A stretch of 19,852 nt of DNA, from assembly GCA_016202725.1 (NCBI GenBank), contig JACQOD010000096.1, positions 1 to 19,852 on the forward strand. Reading direction: 5' to 3'. The DNA is from Candidatus Aenigmatarchaeota archaeon (GTDB lineage: Archaea; Aenigmatarchaeota; Aenigmatarchaeia; QMZP01). Positions 7,450 through 14,061 of the stretch are shown here, piece after piece. The notes beneath the pieces were generated by a model. It searched no databases. It saw nothing but the letters and a program-made list of their open reading frames with translations, and was not told where the DNA came from. The translations under genes were made by a program, and so were the position numbers. The stretch's first letter is position 1. Every line of letters starts with the position of its first letter.

Positions 7450-8748
7450 ATGATCGCCAAAAGCCTTTTGGAAACCGTGGTGCGAGACCAGCGCCAGGAA
7501 TTCGCTGCTCTAGGAAAGACGGTTTCCCGAACCATGCTGCACAGCATGCTCGCCTACCGGGGCACTGCCGCCTGCGTGGTGAAAGGGGTTCGCCGCTGCG
7601 GAAAGAGCACCCTGCTCCAGCAGCTCATGGCCGCGAAATACCCTGATGATTTCTATTACGTCAACTTCGATGACGAACGGGTGGCCGACTTCACGAAGGA
7701 AGATTTCCAGCCGCTCATGGAAACATTGCTCGAGGCGTTCGGGAAGAAGACCGTCATCTTCTTCGATGAGATCCAGAACGTCCGGGGATGGGAACTGTTC
7801 GTGAACCGGCTGCTGCGGGAAGGCAACCGGGTGTTCCTCACCGGTTCCAACGCCCACCTGCTCAGCAGAGAACTGGGGACCCACCTGACAGGGAGGCATG
7901 TGGACGTCGAACTCTTTCCCTTCTCCTTCGCCGAATTCCTCCGGGCGCGCGGCGATGAGCCTCGGCCTCCCTGGTCTACTGCTGAGCGCGTGCGGCTCAA
8001 GAAGGCGCTGCTGGACTACCTGGACAGGGGGGGGATGCCGGAGGCCGTGGTGATGGAAAACGACCAGCTCGCTGCGCAGTTGCTGCAGGACATCATGCAG
8101 AAGGACATCCTGGGGAGGGTGAGCATCCGCAAGCCTGCGGAGATGCGATCAGTCCTGCGATTCCTGATCGCGAACGCGGGCAATCCCGCGACCGTTCGCT
8201 CGCTTATGAACAATTTCGGCATCCGGAGCGCGAATACCCTGCAGAAGTACATTGCATGCGCGGAGGACAGCTATCTCGTCTTCACCGTGCGGCGGTTCGA
8301 TCGGAAGATCAAGCGGCTCGATAGGAGCCCGCGGAAGGTGTACTGCATCGACACGGGCATGGTCTTCCGCATCAGTCCGGGAGTGACCGAGCGGCGGGAT
8401 GCGCTGCTGGAGAATGCGGTTGCAGTGCACCTGAAGCGGCTGGGAAAAGAGGCCTACTACTACCGGGGAGGGGGGGAGACGGACTTTGTCCTGCCGCGGG
8501 ACCGGCTTGCCCTGCAGGTGTGCACGGAAGTCACTGCCCGCAACAAGGAGCGGGAACTGCGCGGGTTGCGGGAAGGCATGCGGGCGATAAAGGCCACGCG
8601 GGGCCTCATCCTGACCCTGGACCAGGAGGAAACGCGGGGAAAGGTCCGGATGCTGCCGGTGTGGCGGTGGCTCCTCGAGCAGGAGGGACCGCAGGGAAAG
8701 GGGAGGCGTCCAGGAAAGCGGCGGACGCCGCAACCGGGCCGTGCGTAG
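7450..8748 (+). CDS. AAA-type ATPase with DUF4143 C-terminus
   Basis: 432 aa. The P-loop GVRRCGKS (46-53), the Walker B stretch VIFFDEIQ (102-109) and TGSN (131-134) followed by FPFSFAEFLRARG (156-168) are the usual signature of the AAA_14/DUF4143 family. A winged-helix-like middle part (about 225-290) precedes the C-terminal DUF4143 part with GETDFVL (Glu343, Asp345) and LQV (355-357), which resembles a PD-(D/E)XK nuclease fold. These proteins are numerous in archaea and often carried by accessory DNA; their biological role is mostly unknown. A related protein is encoded at 9753-11027 on the other strand. The gene has its own promoter with a strong palindrome and probably a leaderless start. 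Confidence 0.92.
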   Translation: MIAKSLLETVVRDQRQEFAALGKTVSRTMLHSMLAYRGTAACVVKGVRRCGKSTLLQQLMAAKYPDDFYYVNFDDERVADFTKEDFQPLMETLLEAFGKKTVIFFDEIQNVRGWELFVNRLLREGNRVFLTGSNAHLLSRELGTHLTGRHVDVELFPFSFAEFLRARGDEPRPPWSTAERVRLKKALLDYLDRGGMPEAVVMENDQLAAQLLQDIMQKDILGRVSIRKPAEMRSVLRFLIANAGNPATVRSLMNNFGIRSANTLQKYIACAEDSYLVFTVRRFDRKIKRLDRSPRKVYCIDTGMVFRISPGVTERRDALLENAVAVHLKRLGKEAYYYRGGGETDFVLPRDRLALQVCTEVTARNKERELRGLREGMRAIKATRGLILTLDQEETRGKVRMLPVWRWLLEQEGPQGKGRRPGKRRTPQPGRA

Positions 8749-8858
8749 GGGCGCCGTCGCGGGAAACGGGGAATGCCCGGGGATCCATGGCGTTTTCCGC
8801 GCCTGCCGGCCAGGATCGCCCACCCAAAGGTTCTTTAAGGCTGCTTCCCTCTAGGAGT

Positions 8859-8990
8859 ATGGGCCTCGCCTGCACGATCTTAAGTCACCAGTGGAAGGAG
8901 CAGGGCCCCCCCGAGACCCTGGGGGAAGGGCGGTTCCAGCAGACCTACGGGTGCCAGCGCTGCAAGCAGGAGAAGAAGGTGCAGTGGTAG
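8859..8990 (+). CDS. small zinc-finger-like protein, 43 aa
   Basis: A short frame from ATG 8859 to TAG 8990. Cys5, His10, Cys32 and Cys35 (CTILSH ... CQRC) make a plausible zinc site, and CxxxxHxW followed by CxxC near the C-terminus is a pattern seen in many very small prokaryotic proteins. A TATA-like CTTTAAG at 8833-8839 is centred about 23-26 bp before the ATG, as for a leaderless transcript; the AGGAG directly before the ATG is too close to act as a normal ribosome site. It ends 3 bp from the convergent regulator gene. The function is unknown. Coding status is inferred from the cysteine pattern and the promoter spacing. Confidence 0.6.
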   Translation: MGLACTILSHQWKEQGPPETLGEGRFQQTYGCQRCKQEKKVQW

Positions 8991-8993
8991 GGC

Positions 8994-9308
8994 CTACGTG
9001 TGCAGCTTTTTCTTAGGCTCCATGGACGCCTTGATCAGCGTGAATTCCAGGTCCCGCAGCCGCTCAACCACCGGATTCGCGTCGTCCAGCACGTACAGCG
9101 TTGCGCGGCCAATGGTGCGGGTGGGTTTGACCAGCCCGAAACGCTCGATGCGATCCCAGATGCGAAAGAACGTATTGCGAGAAACCCCTGTTTCGCGTAT
9201 AATCTCTTGTTTAGAGGCATCGTAGGGCCGCTTCTCGAGGAGGTAGTCAACCACTCTCGTGAGCGGTTGCGCCCCCAACAACTCCAATAACAGCGATTCT
9301 TGCGCCAT
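8994..9308 (-). CDS. winged-helix transcriptional regulator, about 104 aa
   Basis: The pattern VVDYLLEKRP...SKQEIIRETGVSRNTFFRIWDRIERFGLVKPTRTIGRATLYVL (about residues 15-75) is a clear winged helix-turn-helix: the HTH helix pair is around QEIIRETGVSRNTFFRIW and the wing around RTIGRATLYVL. Similar single-domain regulators are common in archaea. The C-terminus is a charged helix with a Lys-rich end. The start could be the ATG at 9308 or a GTG at 9326 (six residues longer); neither has a good ribosome site. It diverges from the gene at 9410, and a 7-bp-arm palindrome at 9352-9376 lies between them, so self-regulation is likely. Confidence 0.8.
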   Translation of the reverse strand: MAQESLLLELLGAQPLTRVVDYLLEKRPYDASKQEIIRETGVSRNTFFRIWDRIERFGLVKPTRTIGRATLYVLDDANPVVERLRDLEFTLIKASMEPKKKLHT

Positions 9309-9351
9309 AGGTATCAATTCCCTCACTTGCTACGCCATTGAGTTATACTTG

Positions 9352-9376
9352 AAATACTATGGGTATAGGAGTATTT
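9352..9376. promoter_or_regulatory. operator-like palindrome in shared divergent promoter
   Basis: AAATACT (9352-9358) and AGTATTT (9370-9376) are perfect inverted repeats with an 11-bp spacer. The right arm overlaps the TATA-like TATTTAAAT for the plus-strand gene at 9410, and the left arm overlaps AT-rich promoter sequence for the minus-strand regulator. A dimer of that regulator binding here could control both genes. This is inference from position and symmetry. Confidence 0.55.
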
Positions 9377-9409
9377 AAATGGGTGCGTTCAAAGTCTCCA
9401 ATAGATACG

Positions 9410-9679
9410 ATGCCCACTCTGACCGACGAAGAGATCCGCGGAAAGATCATCTACAACATCAAGCGCAAGCGGGAGCAATACATCAATGTCCGGAACGCAG
9501 TGAAAGGATTTCCTCCTGAGATGTTCAAGGAGGTCTCCCAGGTACTCAGGGATATGCTGAAAGAAGGGCTTCTCCTCCCCTTCAAGAAAGGGCAATGCGT
9601 AGGCGTCAATATGGCGGCTCGCGAGGAGGTTCTCCGGCTGATTGAGGTGCACCTCCAGAAGCGCTATCCTGATCACTGA
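9410..9679 (+). CDS. hypothetical small protein, possible winged helix, 89 aa
   Basis: The frame is open from 9359, but the ATG at 9410 fits better: it lies about 35 bp after the TATA-like TATTTAAAT (9372-9380), while the earlier start lies upstream of that box. The protein is basic and mostly helical (EEIRGKIIYNIKRKREQYINVRNAVKGF..., then EMFKEVSQVLRDMLKEGLLLPF and EEVLRLIEVHLQKR). The segment ending in GLLLPFKKGQCVGVN could be a small wing. I do not recognise a named family. Its divergent arrangement with a winged-helix gene around one palindrome suggests the two work as a pair. Confidence 0.65.
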   Translation: MPTLTDEEIRGKIIYNIKRKREQYINVRNAVKGFPPEMFKEVSQVLRDMLKEGLLLPFKKGQCVGVNMAAREEVLRLIEVHLQKRYPDH

Positions 9680-9752
9680 GGGCCAGGAGTTCCCCGGGCG
9701 TTCTTCGTGATCCGGGGCCAAACCCCTCTTTCCCCTGCAACTGCCGGCGAGA

Positions 9753-11027
9753 TCACCCGGGGCCCTTCTTCCCCGCGATCAGCCATTTCCACAGGGGGAC
9801 AAATCGCACGCCTACGCCGCCAACCCGCTCGCGGCCTTCATAGTCCTTGGTGATGATCAGGCCGCTCCTGAGACCGGTTTCCCTGGCGCAGGCGGCGAGC
9901 CCGCGCAGTTCTCGATCGCGCGCCCCGTCCGTGAGGTCGTACACCACTTGTATGAGGGTCGCGGCCTCCAGGCCGCGGCGCACCACAAAGTCCACCTCCG
10001 CGCCGCCCGCGTTCTTCCAATAGGTGATCTCCTCGCCTCCATGCGCTCTTCTTCTGAGTTCCAGAAAGACGGCGTTCTCATAGAGCCTGCCCCAGTTCAG
10101 CCTGCCGCCGACGGCGCGCATGAAGCCGGTATCTCCTGCATATGCCTTTCGCGGGTACTGCGCCCGGTCCTTGACCTTGGCCGAGTAGATGGGGACAAAG
10201 AAGAACAGATATCCGTCTTGGGAGCATCGCTCCATGTTGAGGATGCGCTGTTTCCCGATCTTGTGGCCCAGGCTCTTGAAGAAGTTCAGGCATTTCGAGG
10301 CTGAAAAGTAGGGCGCCTCCAGCGCGTACTTTCCAAAGAGTTCCACCGTCGACACACTCGCTTTCGTGATATCCGCGATGTCCAGGCCCAGGATGTCCTT
10401 GAAGTAGGTTCCGAGCAAGCGGATCTTTTCCAGGGGGTCCTGGAACAGCACGACCTCGGGAAAGCCGCCAAATTCGATATATTCCGCGAGGGCTTTTTCT
10501 GCCCGGCCTCTGCCTGCCGTCGTATCCTCTATCTGCATGCCCTTGAACTCGAGGAACTCGCTGAAGGAGAGCGGGAACAGCTCATAGGAAAACATCCTCC
10601 CCCGCAGTGGCTTGGCTGGTATGGATAACCCCCTGCGCGAGGAGCTCGTTATGAGCTTGAGCTTCCCTTGCAGCATCTCATGGTTCCTCGCCAGCCAGCC
10701 CTCCCAGCCTGTCGCGCTGGTCACTTCGTCCAGAAGGAGGAATCCCTCGTCCCCGAACCATTTCAGGACCGCGTCGAACACATCGGGAATTCCCTTCACC
10801 CTGCTGTCTTCCATGCTGACATAGGCCGCCCGCTTCCCTTCCTTGGCCATCCGCTGGCGCAGGAGCAGCAACACGCTCGTTTTTCCGCAGCGCCGCACTC
10901 CCGTTATCGCGACCACCTTCAGCGCTGACGCCGATGCTATGTCGGCAAGATTCAGGTCCCTGGGCTTGAGGATCTTGCGCTGTGCATACGCGTCCCATTC
11001 CCCGAATACCTGCTCTGGCGTGGCCAT
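9753..11027 (-). CDS. AAA-type ATPase with DUF4143 C-terminus
   Basis: 424 aa. The P-loop GVRRCGKT (43-50), Walker B FLLLDE (96-101), the segment ITSSSRRG (126-133) followed by FPLSFSEFLEFKG, and a C-terminal AEVDFVV...IQVVYD segment place it in the AAA_14/DUF4143 family, like the protein at 7450-8748. The two are clearly related in design but not close copies. It is expected to bind and hydrolyse ATP; the process it serves is unknown. The ATG at 11027 lies about 26 bp from the TATA box CTTATATAT (11049-11057), so the mRNA is probably leaderless. Two 20-bp direct repeats bracket that TATA box. It lies between the DUF2073 gene and the divergent regulator pair. Confidence 0.92.
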   Translation of the reverse strand: MATPEQVFGEWDAYAQRKILKPRDLNLADIASASALKVVAITGVRRCGKTSVLLLLRQRMAKEGKRAAYVSMEDSRVKGIPDVFDAVLKWFGDEGFLLLDEVTSATGWEGWLARNHEMLQGKLKLITSSSRRGLSIPAKPLRGRMFSYELFPLSFSEFLEFKGMQIEDTTAGRGRAEKALAEYIEFGGFPEVVLFQDPLEKIRLLGTYFKDILGLDIADITKASVSTVELFGKYALEAPYFSASKCLNFFKSLGHKIGKQRILNMERCSQDGYLFFFVPIYSAKVKDRAQYPRKAYAGDTGFMRAVGGRLNWGRLYENAVFLELRRRAHGGEEITYWKNAGGAEVDFVVRRGLEAATLIQVVYDLTDGARDRELRGLAACARETGLRSGLIITKDYEGRERVGGVGVRFVPLWKWLIAGKKGPG

Positions 11028-11031
11028 ATAT

Positions 11032-11083
11032 TGTTTTCTGTGAGAACGATATATAAGCTTTTCTGTTTTCTACGGGAACGATA
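11032..11083 (-). promoter_or_regulatory. promoter with two operator-like direct repeats
   Basis: TGTTTTCTGTGAGAACGATA (11032-11051) and TGTTTTCTACGGGAACGATA (11064-11083) match at 17 of 20 positions and lie 32 bp apart, about three turns of DNA, so a protein would bind both on the same face. The TATA box (11049-11057, minus strand) lies between their centres, and the first repeat covers the expected transcription start. Each repeat has weak internal symmetry (GTTTTC/GAGAAC). This is the arrangement of a repressor site for the ATPase gene; the regulator is unknown. Confidence 0.65.
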
Positions 11084-11108
11084 AGGGGGAGATGACCGCG
11101 CCCCCGGG

Positions 11109-11447
11109 CTACATGTAGACGAGCAGCTCCTGCGGGTTCTTCTTGATCTTCCTCACCAGCGAGGCGGGCCCGATGATCGTGAAGCCCCTTTTCTTGCCCG
11201 TCAGGGCTTCGGCCAGGGCTCCCCGCAGGCGGGCCAGGCCCGTGGCGTCCACCGGGTCCAGGGAGGACAACTCGATGCCGGAGAATTTCTCGTCCAGCCG
11301 CTCCATGGTGTCCTTGATCAGGTCTGCCTCCTCCCCGGGAGTGAGCTTGGCGTCGATGAGGACGATGCTGTCTGCCTGGAGGGCGCGGAAGACGCGCTTG
11401 CTGTCCTGCTTCACGCTCTCGTAGGTGAGGAACTTGATCTTGATCAT
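11109..11447 (-). CDS. DUF2073 family protein, 112 aa
   Basis: The opening MIKIKFLTYESVKQ, the alternating strand-helix pattern, and IELSSLDP...KKRGFTIIGPASLVRKIKKNP fit the archaeal DUF2073 family. It is normally encoded beside an Era-like GTPase and a zinc-ribbon (DUF2072) protein, and here it directly follows the GTPase gene on the same strand (64 bp gap), so the two are probably one operon. The molecular role is not established; a partnership with the GTPase is inferred from conserved neighbourhood. The start ATG at 11447 is the first in the frame, with no clear ribosome site. Confidence 0.85.
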   Translation of the reverse strand: MIKIKFLTYESVKQDSKRVFRALQADSIVLIDAKLTPGEEADLIKDTMERLDEKFSGIELSSLDPVDATGLARLRGALAEALTGKKRGFTIIGPASLVRKIKKNPQELLVYM

Positions 11448-11511
11448 GGACGCACCCCGCTCTGCCCGCTGGCGCCGGGGCTGGCTGCAGGGGCGCCCCG
11501 CATTTCCGCCA

Positions 11512-12141
11512 TCACAGCGCCTCCACGACCGCCTGGTAGAGGTGGTCCATGTTGCTGCCCGCGAGGGCTGAGACCCCCACGGTCTTGTAGCTGTGGAAGG
11601 CGTCCTGGACCTTCCTGACGTGGTGGTCGCCCAGGTCCATCTTGTTCGCCACGATCAGGAAGGGGATGCCCCGCGCATCCAGGTTGCCGAGGATCGTGAG
11701 GTTCACCTGCGTGAGCGGGTCCTTGGTGGCGTCCACGACCACCAGGACCATGTCCATGTCGTCCAGCCACTTGATGGCCTCGATGATGCCCTTGGTGGCC
11801 TCGCGGGCCCGCTGCTTCGCGGCCTTCCTGGACAGGCCGTGCTTCAGGAAGTCCTCGTAGTCGATCCGGGTCGCGATGCCCGGGGTGTCGACCAGGTTGA
11901 ACTTCAGGGACTTGTTCCTGGCCTTGATGGTGACCTTTTCCTTCATCTGGATCGTGCGGGTTTCGTGGGGGATGACCGAGGCCTTGCCCATCTCCTCGCC
12001 CATCCAGTCCAGGCAGATCTTGTTCGCCAGCGTGGTCTTGCCTGAATTGACCGGGCCATACAAGCCTATTTTCACCTCGCCGCGCGAGCGGAAGATGGAG
12101 GAAAGGCGGCGGAAGAAGGCGGCGAAGCTGAAGCGTCCCAT
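11512..12141 (-). CDS. archaeal Era-like GTPase
   Basis: 209 aa. The GTPase motifs are complete: G1 GPVNSGKT (29-36), G3 DTPG (85-88), G4 NKMD (166-169) and G5 SAL (191-193). A basic N-terminus (FFRRLSSIFRSRG) may bind RNA or membrane. Unlike bacterial Era it ends right after the G domain and has no KH domain. It belongs to the archaeal Era-like group encoded with DUF2073 and zinc-ribbon proteins, with both present in this window. A role near the ribosome is possible but not proven. The TATA-like CTTTTATTT at about 12172-12180 on the minus strand gives it its own promoter. Confidence 0.92.
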   Translation of the reverse strand: MGRFSFAAFFRRLSSIFRSRGEVKIGLYGPVNSGKTTLANKICLDWMGEEMGKASVIPHETRTIQMKEKVTIKARNKSLKFNLVDTPGIATRIDYEDFLKHGLSRKAAKQRAREATKGIIEAIKWLDDMDMVLVVVDATKDPLTQVNLTILGNLDARGIPFLIVANKMDLGDHHVRKVQDAFHSYKTVGVSALAGSNMDHLYQAVVEAL

Positions 12142-12222
12142 CGGATGACCTGCTCCACTATGGGCGCCCAGAAATAAAAGCTTGCGCGCCGTGGGGAGGG
12201 GGGTAAACAGGCAGTCGCCGCG

Positions 12223-12999
12223 CTACCGGCGCGCGAAGAGGTCCAGTTCGTCTGCGCTGTCCAGCTTTGTCAGGTCCGCACGCAACCGCTCCTCGTACCG
12301 CCTGACCGAGACTGCGGCGGCTTTGGCGTCACCCCCGCAATCAAGCGACCACTGGCGCCGTAGGGCCCGTGCGAAGGTGCGGCTAGGATGGAGGAGCGGA
12401 ACCCCTTCCTCCCGGGCCCACGTGCGGTAGCCGGTAAAGGACAAGAATCGCAGGAATTGGACGGTTTCCAAGGCGTCCTGTTCGGCACCTCTCCATGCAA
12501 GAGGGAAGGCGGCCTTCGCTTTCTCGTACAGGTCTCTGAACGTCCGCTCAAGGTAGGCCAAGGCGAACAAATAGGAGGGTTTCCCACCATCACCAACATC
12601 GTACAGATCCTTTACCTCCTGCTCGAGGGTGGTCCAAGCGTCTTTTGGGGCGGGGCCGTCGGTATAAGTGCTGAGGCGCTCGTCCACGGCCTGCCGGATT
12701 CCCTTCATTTCCCGCTGAAGGGCTTCTTGGCGGCACTGCTCCAACCGTTGCGGGTTTTTCTGCCGGAACGGCGCCTCAATGAGGAGGTAGCCAAAATCCA
12801 GCACCGCGCCGGGGCGATTCCGTCCTTGCTCGCGCTCCGCCGCGTCCAGGTAGGGCGGCTCGGCCGTGGTGGCGCGGTCCACCACGTCCAGGGTCCACCC
12901 GGGCAGTGCCTGCGGCAGTTCGGCCTCGACGAACGCGTTGAGTTGTCCGTACGGGCTGACTAAGTGGCCGACAGGAAATAATGGGACTAATGGGCCCAT
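12223..12999 (-). CDS. hypothetical protein, about 258 aa
   Basis: The frame runs open through the MITE up to 13311, but residues read from the MITE and beyond it do not look like protein, so the ATG at 12999 is taken as the start; no ribosome site supports it, and the true start could be slightly further in. The protein looks real: mixed strands at the N-terminus (GWTLDVVDRA, PGAVLDFGYLLIEAPF) and a long helical, charged part (about 80-258) including YLFALAYLERTFRDLYEKAKAAFP. No motif is recognised. The start codon falls on the edge of a 46-bp repeat shared with 18535-18580. The gene may belong to accessory DNA. Confidence 0.6.
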   Translation of the reverse strand: MGPLVPLFPVGHLVSPYGQLNAFVEAELPQALPGWTLDVVDRATTAEPPYLDAAEREQGRNRPGAVLDFGYLLIEAPFRQKNPQRLEQCRQEALQREMKGIRQAVDERLSTYTDGPAPKDAWTTLEQEVKDLYDVGDGGKPSYLFALAYLERTFRDLYEKAKAAFPLAWRGAEQDALETVQFLRFLSFTGYRTWAREEGVPLLHPSRTFARALRRQWSLDCGGDAKAAAVSVRRYEERLRADLTKLDSADELDLFARR

Positions 13000-13154
13000 G
13001 CCCGAACCAGTAAAGCCGGTTGGGTGTACGTGTTTAGCTGCCAAACGCATGCTATCGGTTTCCAACAATGCGGGAAAAATGAAATCAGCACCAAGAAAGC
13101 CCGCGGTGTGCAATGAGCTAAACACATACGGTTGGGTTAATGTATGACGATCCC
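12997..13154. repeat. 46-bp repeat, copy 1, split by a MITE
   Basis: 12997-13025 plus 13138-13154 equals the uninterrupted repeat at 18535-18580, with 44 of 46 positions identical after removing the MITE and one copy of its target duplication. The core AACCAGTAAAGCCGGTT is an imperfect palindrome; on the minus strand CCCAACCGG...CTGGTTCGGG can form a hairpin with a one-base bulge. Confidence 0.85.
13026..13129 (+). mobile_element. MITE-1 complete copy, 104 bp, with empty site elsewhere in window
   Basis: It starts GTACGTGTTTAGCT and ends AGCTAAACACATAC (13 of 14 inverted). The perfect 8-bp direct repeat GGTTGGGT flanks it (13018-13025 and 13130-13137). The related sequence at 18535-18580 has a single GGTTGGGT (18556-18563) and no element, so it is the empty form of the target. 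This proves the boundaries and the 8-bp duplication. The element has no gene and must rely on a transposase elsewhere. Confidence 0.96.
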
Positions 13155-13253
13155 TAACACCGCTCGGTAGTCCTCCACCTGCTGGTCCGCGGCCAGTCGG
13201 CGGGGTTTCGCCCGTTCCGGCCGCAGTTCCAGGGAGGATCGGGAGACATCCAT
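13137..13253 (-). CDS. possible 38-aa peptide or truncated gene
   Basis: ATG 13253 lies about 26 bp from a TATA-like TTTTTTAAAG (13276-13285, minus strand), the spacing of a leaderless gene. The peptide (MDVSRSSLELRPERAKPRRL...) is basic and ends with five residues and a stop codon that come from the 46-bp repeat. It could be the start of a gene cut by the repeat. I do not recognise it. A second reading from ATG 13311 in another frame is also possible. Confidence 0.3.
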   Translation of the reverse strand: MDVSRSSLELRPERAKPRRLAADQQVEDYRAVLGIVIH

Positions 13254-13362
13254 GGGCTCTTGTTTCCGTCCCGTCTTTAAAAAACCGCACCAGTCGCCGC
13301 TCCTTTTTCATGTGCCGGGGCAGCCGTGTCCGGATGCGTCTTTATTAGCCCCGCTCCCAACT

Positions 13363-13401
13363 ATAACGCAAGTCTGCAGGGAATAACGCAAGTCTGAGGG
13401 A
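13363..13401 (+). repeat. tandem 20-bp duplication in the leader of the coiled-coil gene
   Basis: ATAACGCAAGTCTGCAGGGA (13363-13382) is followed directly by ATAACGCAAGTCTGAGGGA (13383-13401), one base shorter. The second unit holds the GAGGGA ribosome site of the gene at 13403; the first holds a similar CAGGGA. A TATA box, CTTTATTAG (13339-13347), lies about 26 bp upstream of the first unit. Confidence 0.75.
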
Positions 13402-13402
13402 C

Positions 13403-13990
13403 ATGGTCCTGTACAAGCGCAAGCCGGAAATGGAGTCCTCCTGGAAAGGGGGGGAGTACAAGCAGACGGACATCGAGGAGTTGTATGAGCTGCCTGAATT
13501 TGAGCAGCGCTCCCCGAAGAAGGAGGAGCGCCCTGAGCGCGAGGAGCGCGTCGTTCGCGAGGTCGTCATCCACAAGCAGGCGACCCCCCGCCTGGATGAC
13601 CAGCCGTTCTCCACGCTGCAGCTGCTGGGTCCCGAGGTCATCGGCAGCCTGTTCGACCGCGTGCGCTTCCTGGGAGAGCGGATCAAGGAATTGAGCGAAG
13701 CGGTCAAGCTCCGGGACAAGATCCACCAGGAGATGATGGCGGACATCGACGTGGACATCAAGGAGAAAACCGTCATGGAGAGCCGCCTGGCAGATGTCAA
13801 CGAAAAGCGCAACTTCAAGATGGACATCTCCATGCTCCGCAAGGAGAAGCGCCGGGAGAACGTGGAGTTCTGGAAGGATTTGGTCGAGGTCAGGGAGCAG
13901 CTGCGCGAGAACCTCGAGCTGTACCAGACCGAGAAGAAGATCCTCGCGATCTTCAAGGACCTGGGCGGCACGGAGGGTGAAAAGGCATGA
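13403..13990 (+). CDS. coiled-coil protein encoded with HerA-like ATPase, 195 aa
   Basis: The N-terminal 70 residues are charged and probably disordered (many Glu, Lys and Arg). Residues about 70-195 are helical with heptad-like spacing (FDRVRFLGERIKELSEAVKLRDKIHQEMM, then VNEKRNFKMDISMLRKEKRRENVEFWKDLVEVREQL), predicting a coiled coil. No enzyme motif is visible. It is the first gene of a unit with the ATPase at 14058: its stop codon overlaps an ATG by ATGA. A structural or adaptor role for the ATPase is inferred from this coupling. The ATG at 13403 has GAGGGA close upstream and a promoter at 13339-13347. Confidence 0.85.
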   Translation: MVLYKRKPEMESSWKGGEYKQTDIEELYELPEFEQRSPKKEERPEREERVVREVVIHKQATPRLDDQPFSTLQLLGPEVIGSLFDRVRFLGERIKELSEAVKLRDKIHQEMMADIDVDIKEKTVMESRLADVNEKRNFKMDISMLRKEKRRENVEFWKDLVEVREQLRENLELYQTEKKILAIFKDLGGTEGEKA

Positions 13991-14061
13991 AACGGCAAGG
14001 ACCGGCAGGGCGGGGCATCGCCGACCCCGCGGGGCCTGCAGCCCGAGGTGAGCAGGCATGA
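13987..14061 (+). CDS. possible 24-aa coupling ORF
   Basis: The frame starts at an ATG that overlaps the stop of the coiled-coil gene (ATGA, 13987-13990) and ends in a TGA that overlaps the ATG of the ATPase gene (ATGA, 14058-14061). It thus bridges the two genes exactly. The peptide (MKRQGPAGRGIADPAGPAAR...) is rich in Gly, Ala and Pro and unlikely to fold. It may serve to carry ribosomes across the gap, or may be chance. Confidence 0.3.
   Translation: MKRQGPAGRGIADPAGPAARGEQA

Noticed and set aside
12223..13311. Single 362-aa minus-strand gene running through the MITE
   Set aside because: About 80 of its residues would be encoded by the MITE, its duplications and the 46-bp repeat. The read-through is fortuitous; the gene is better started at 12999.
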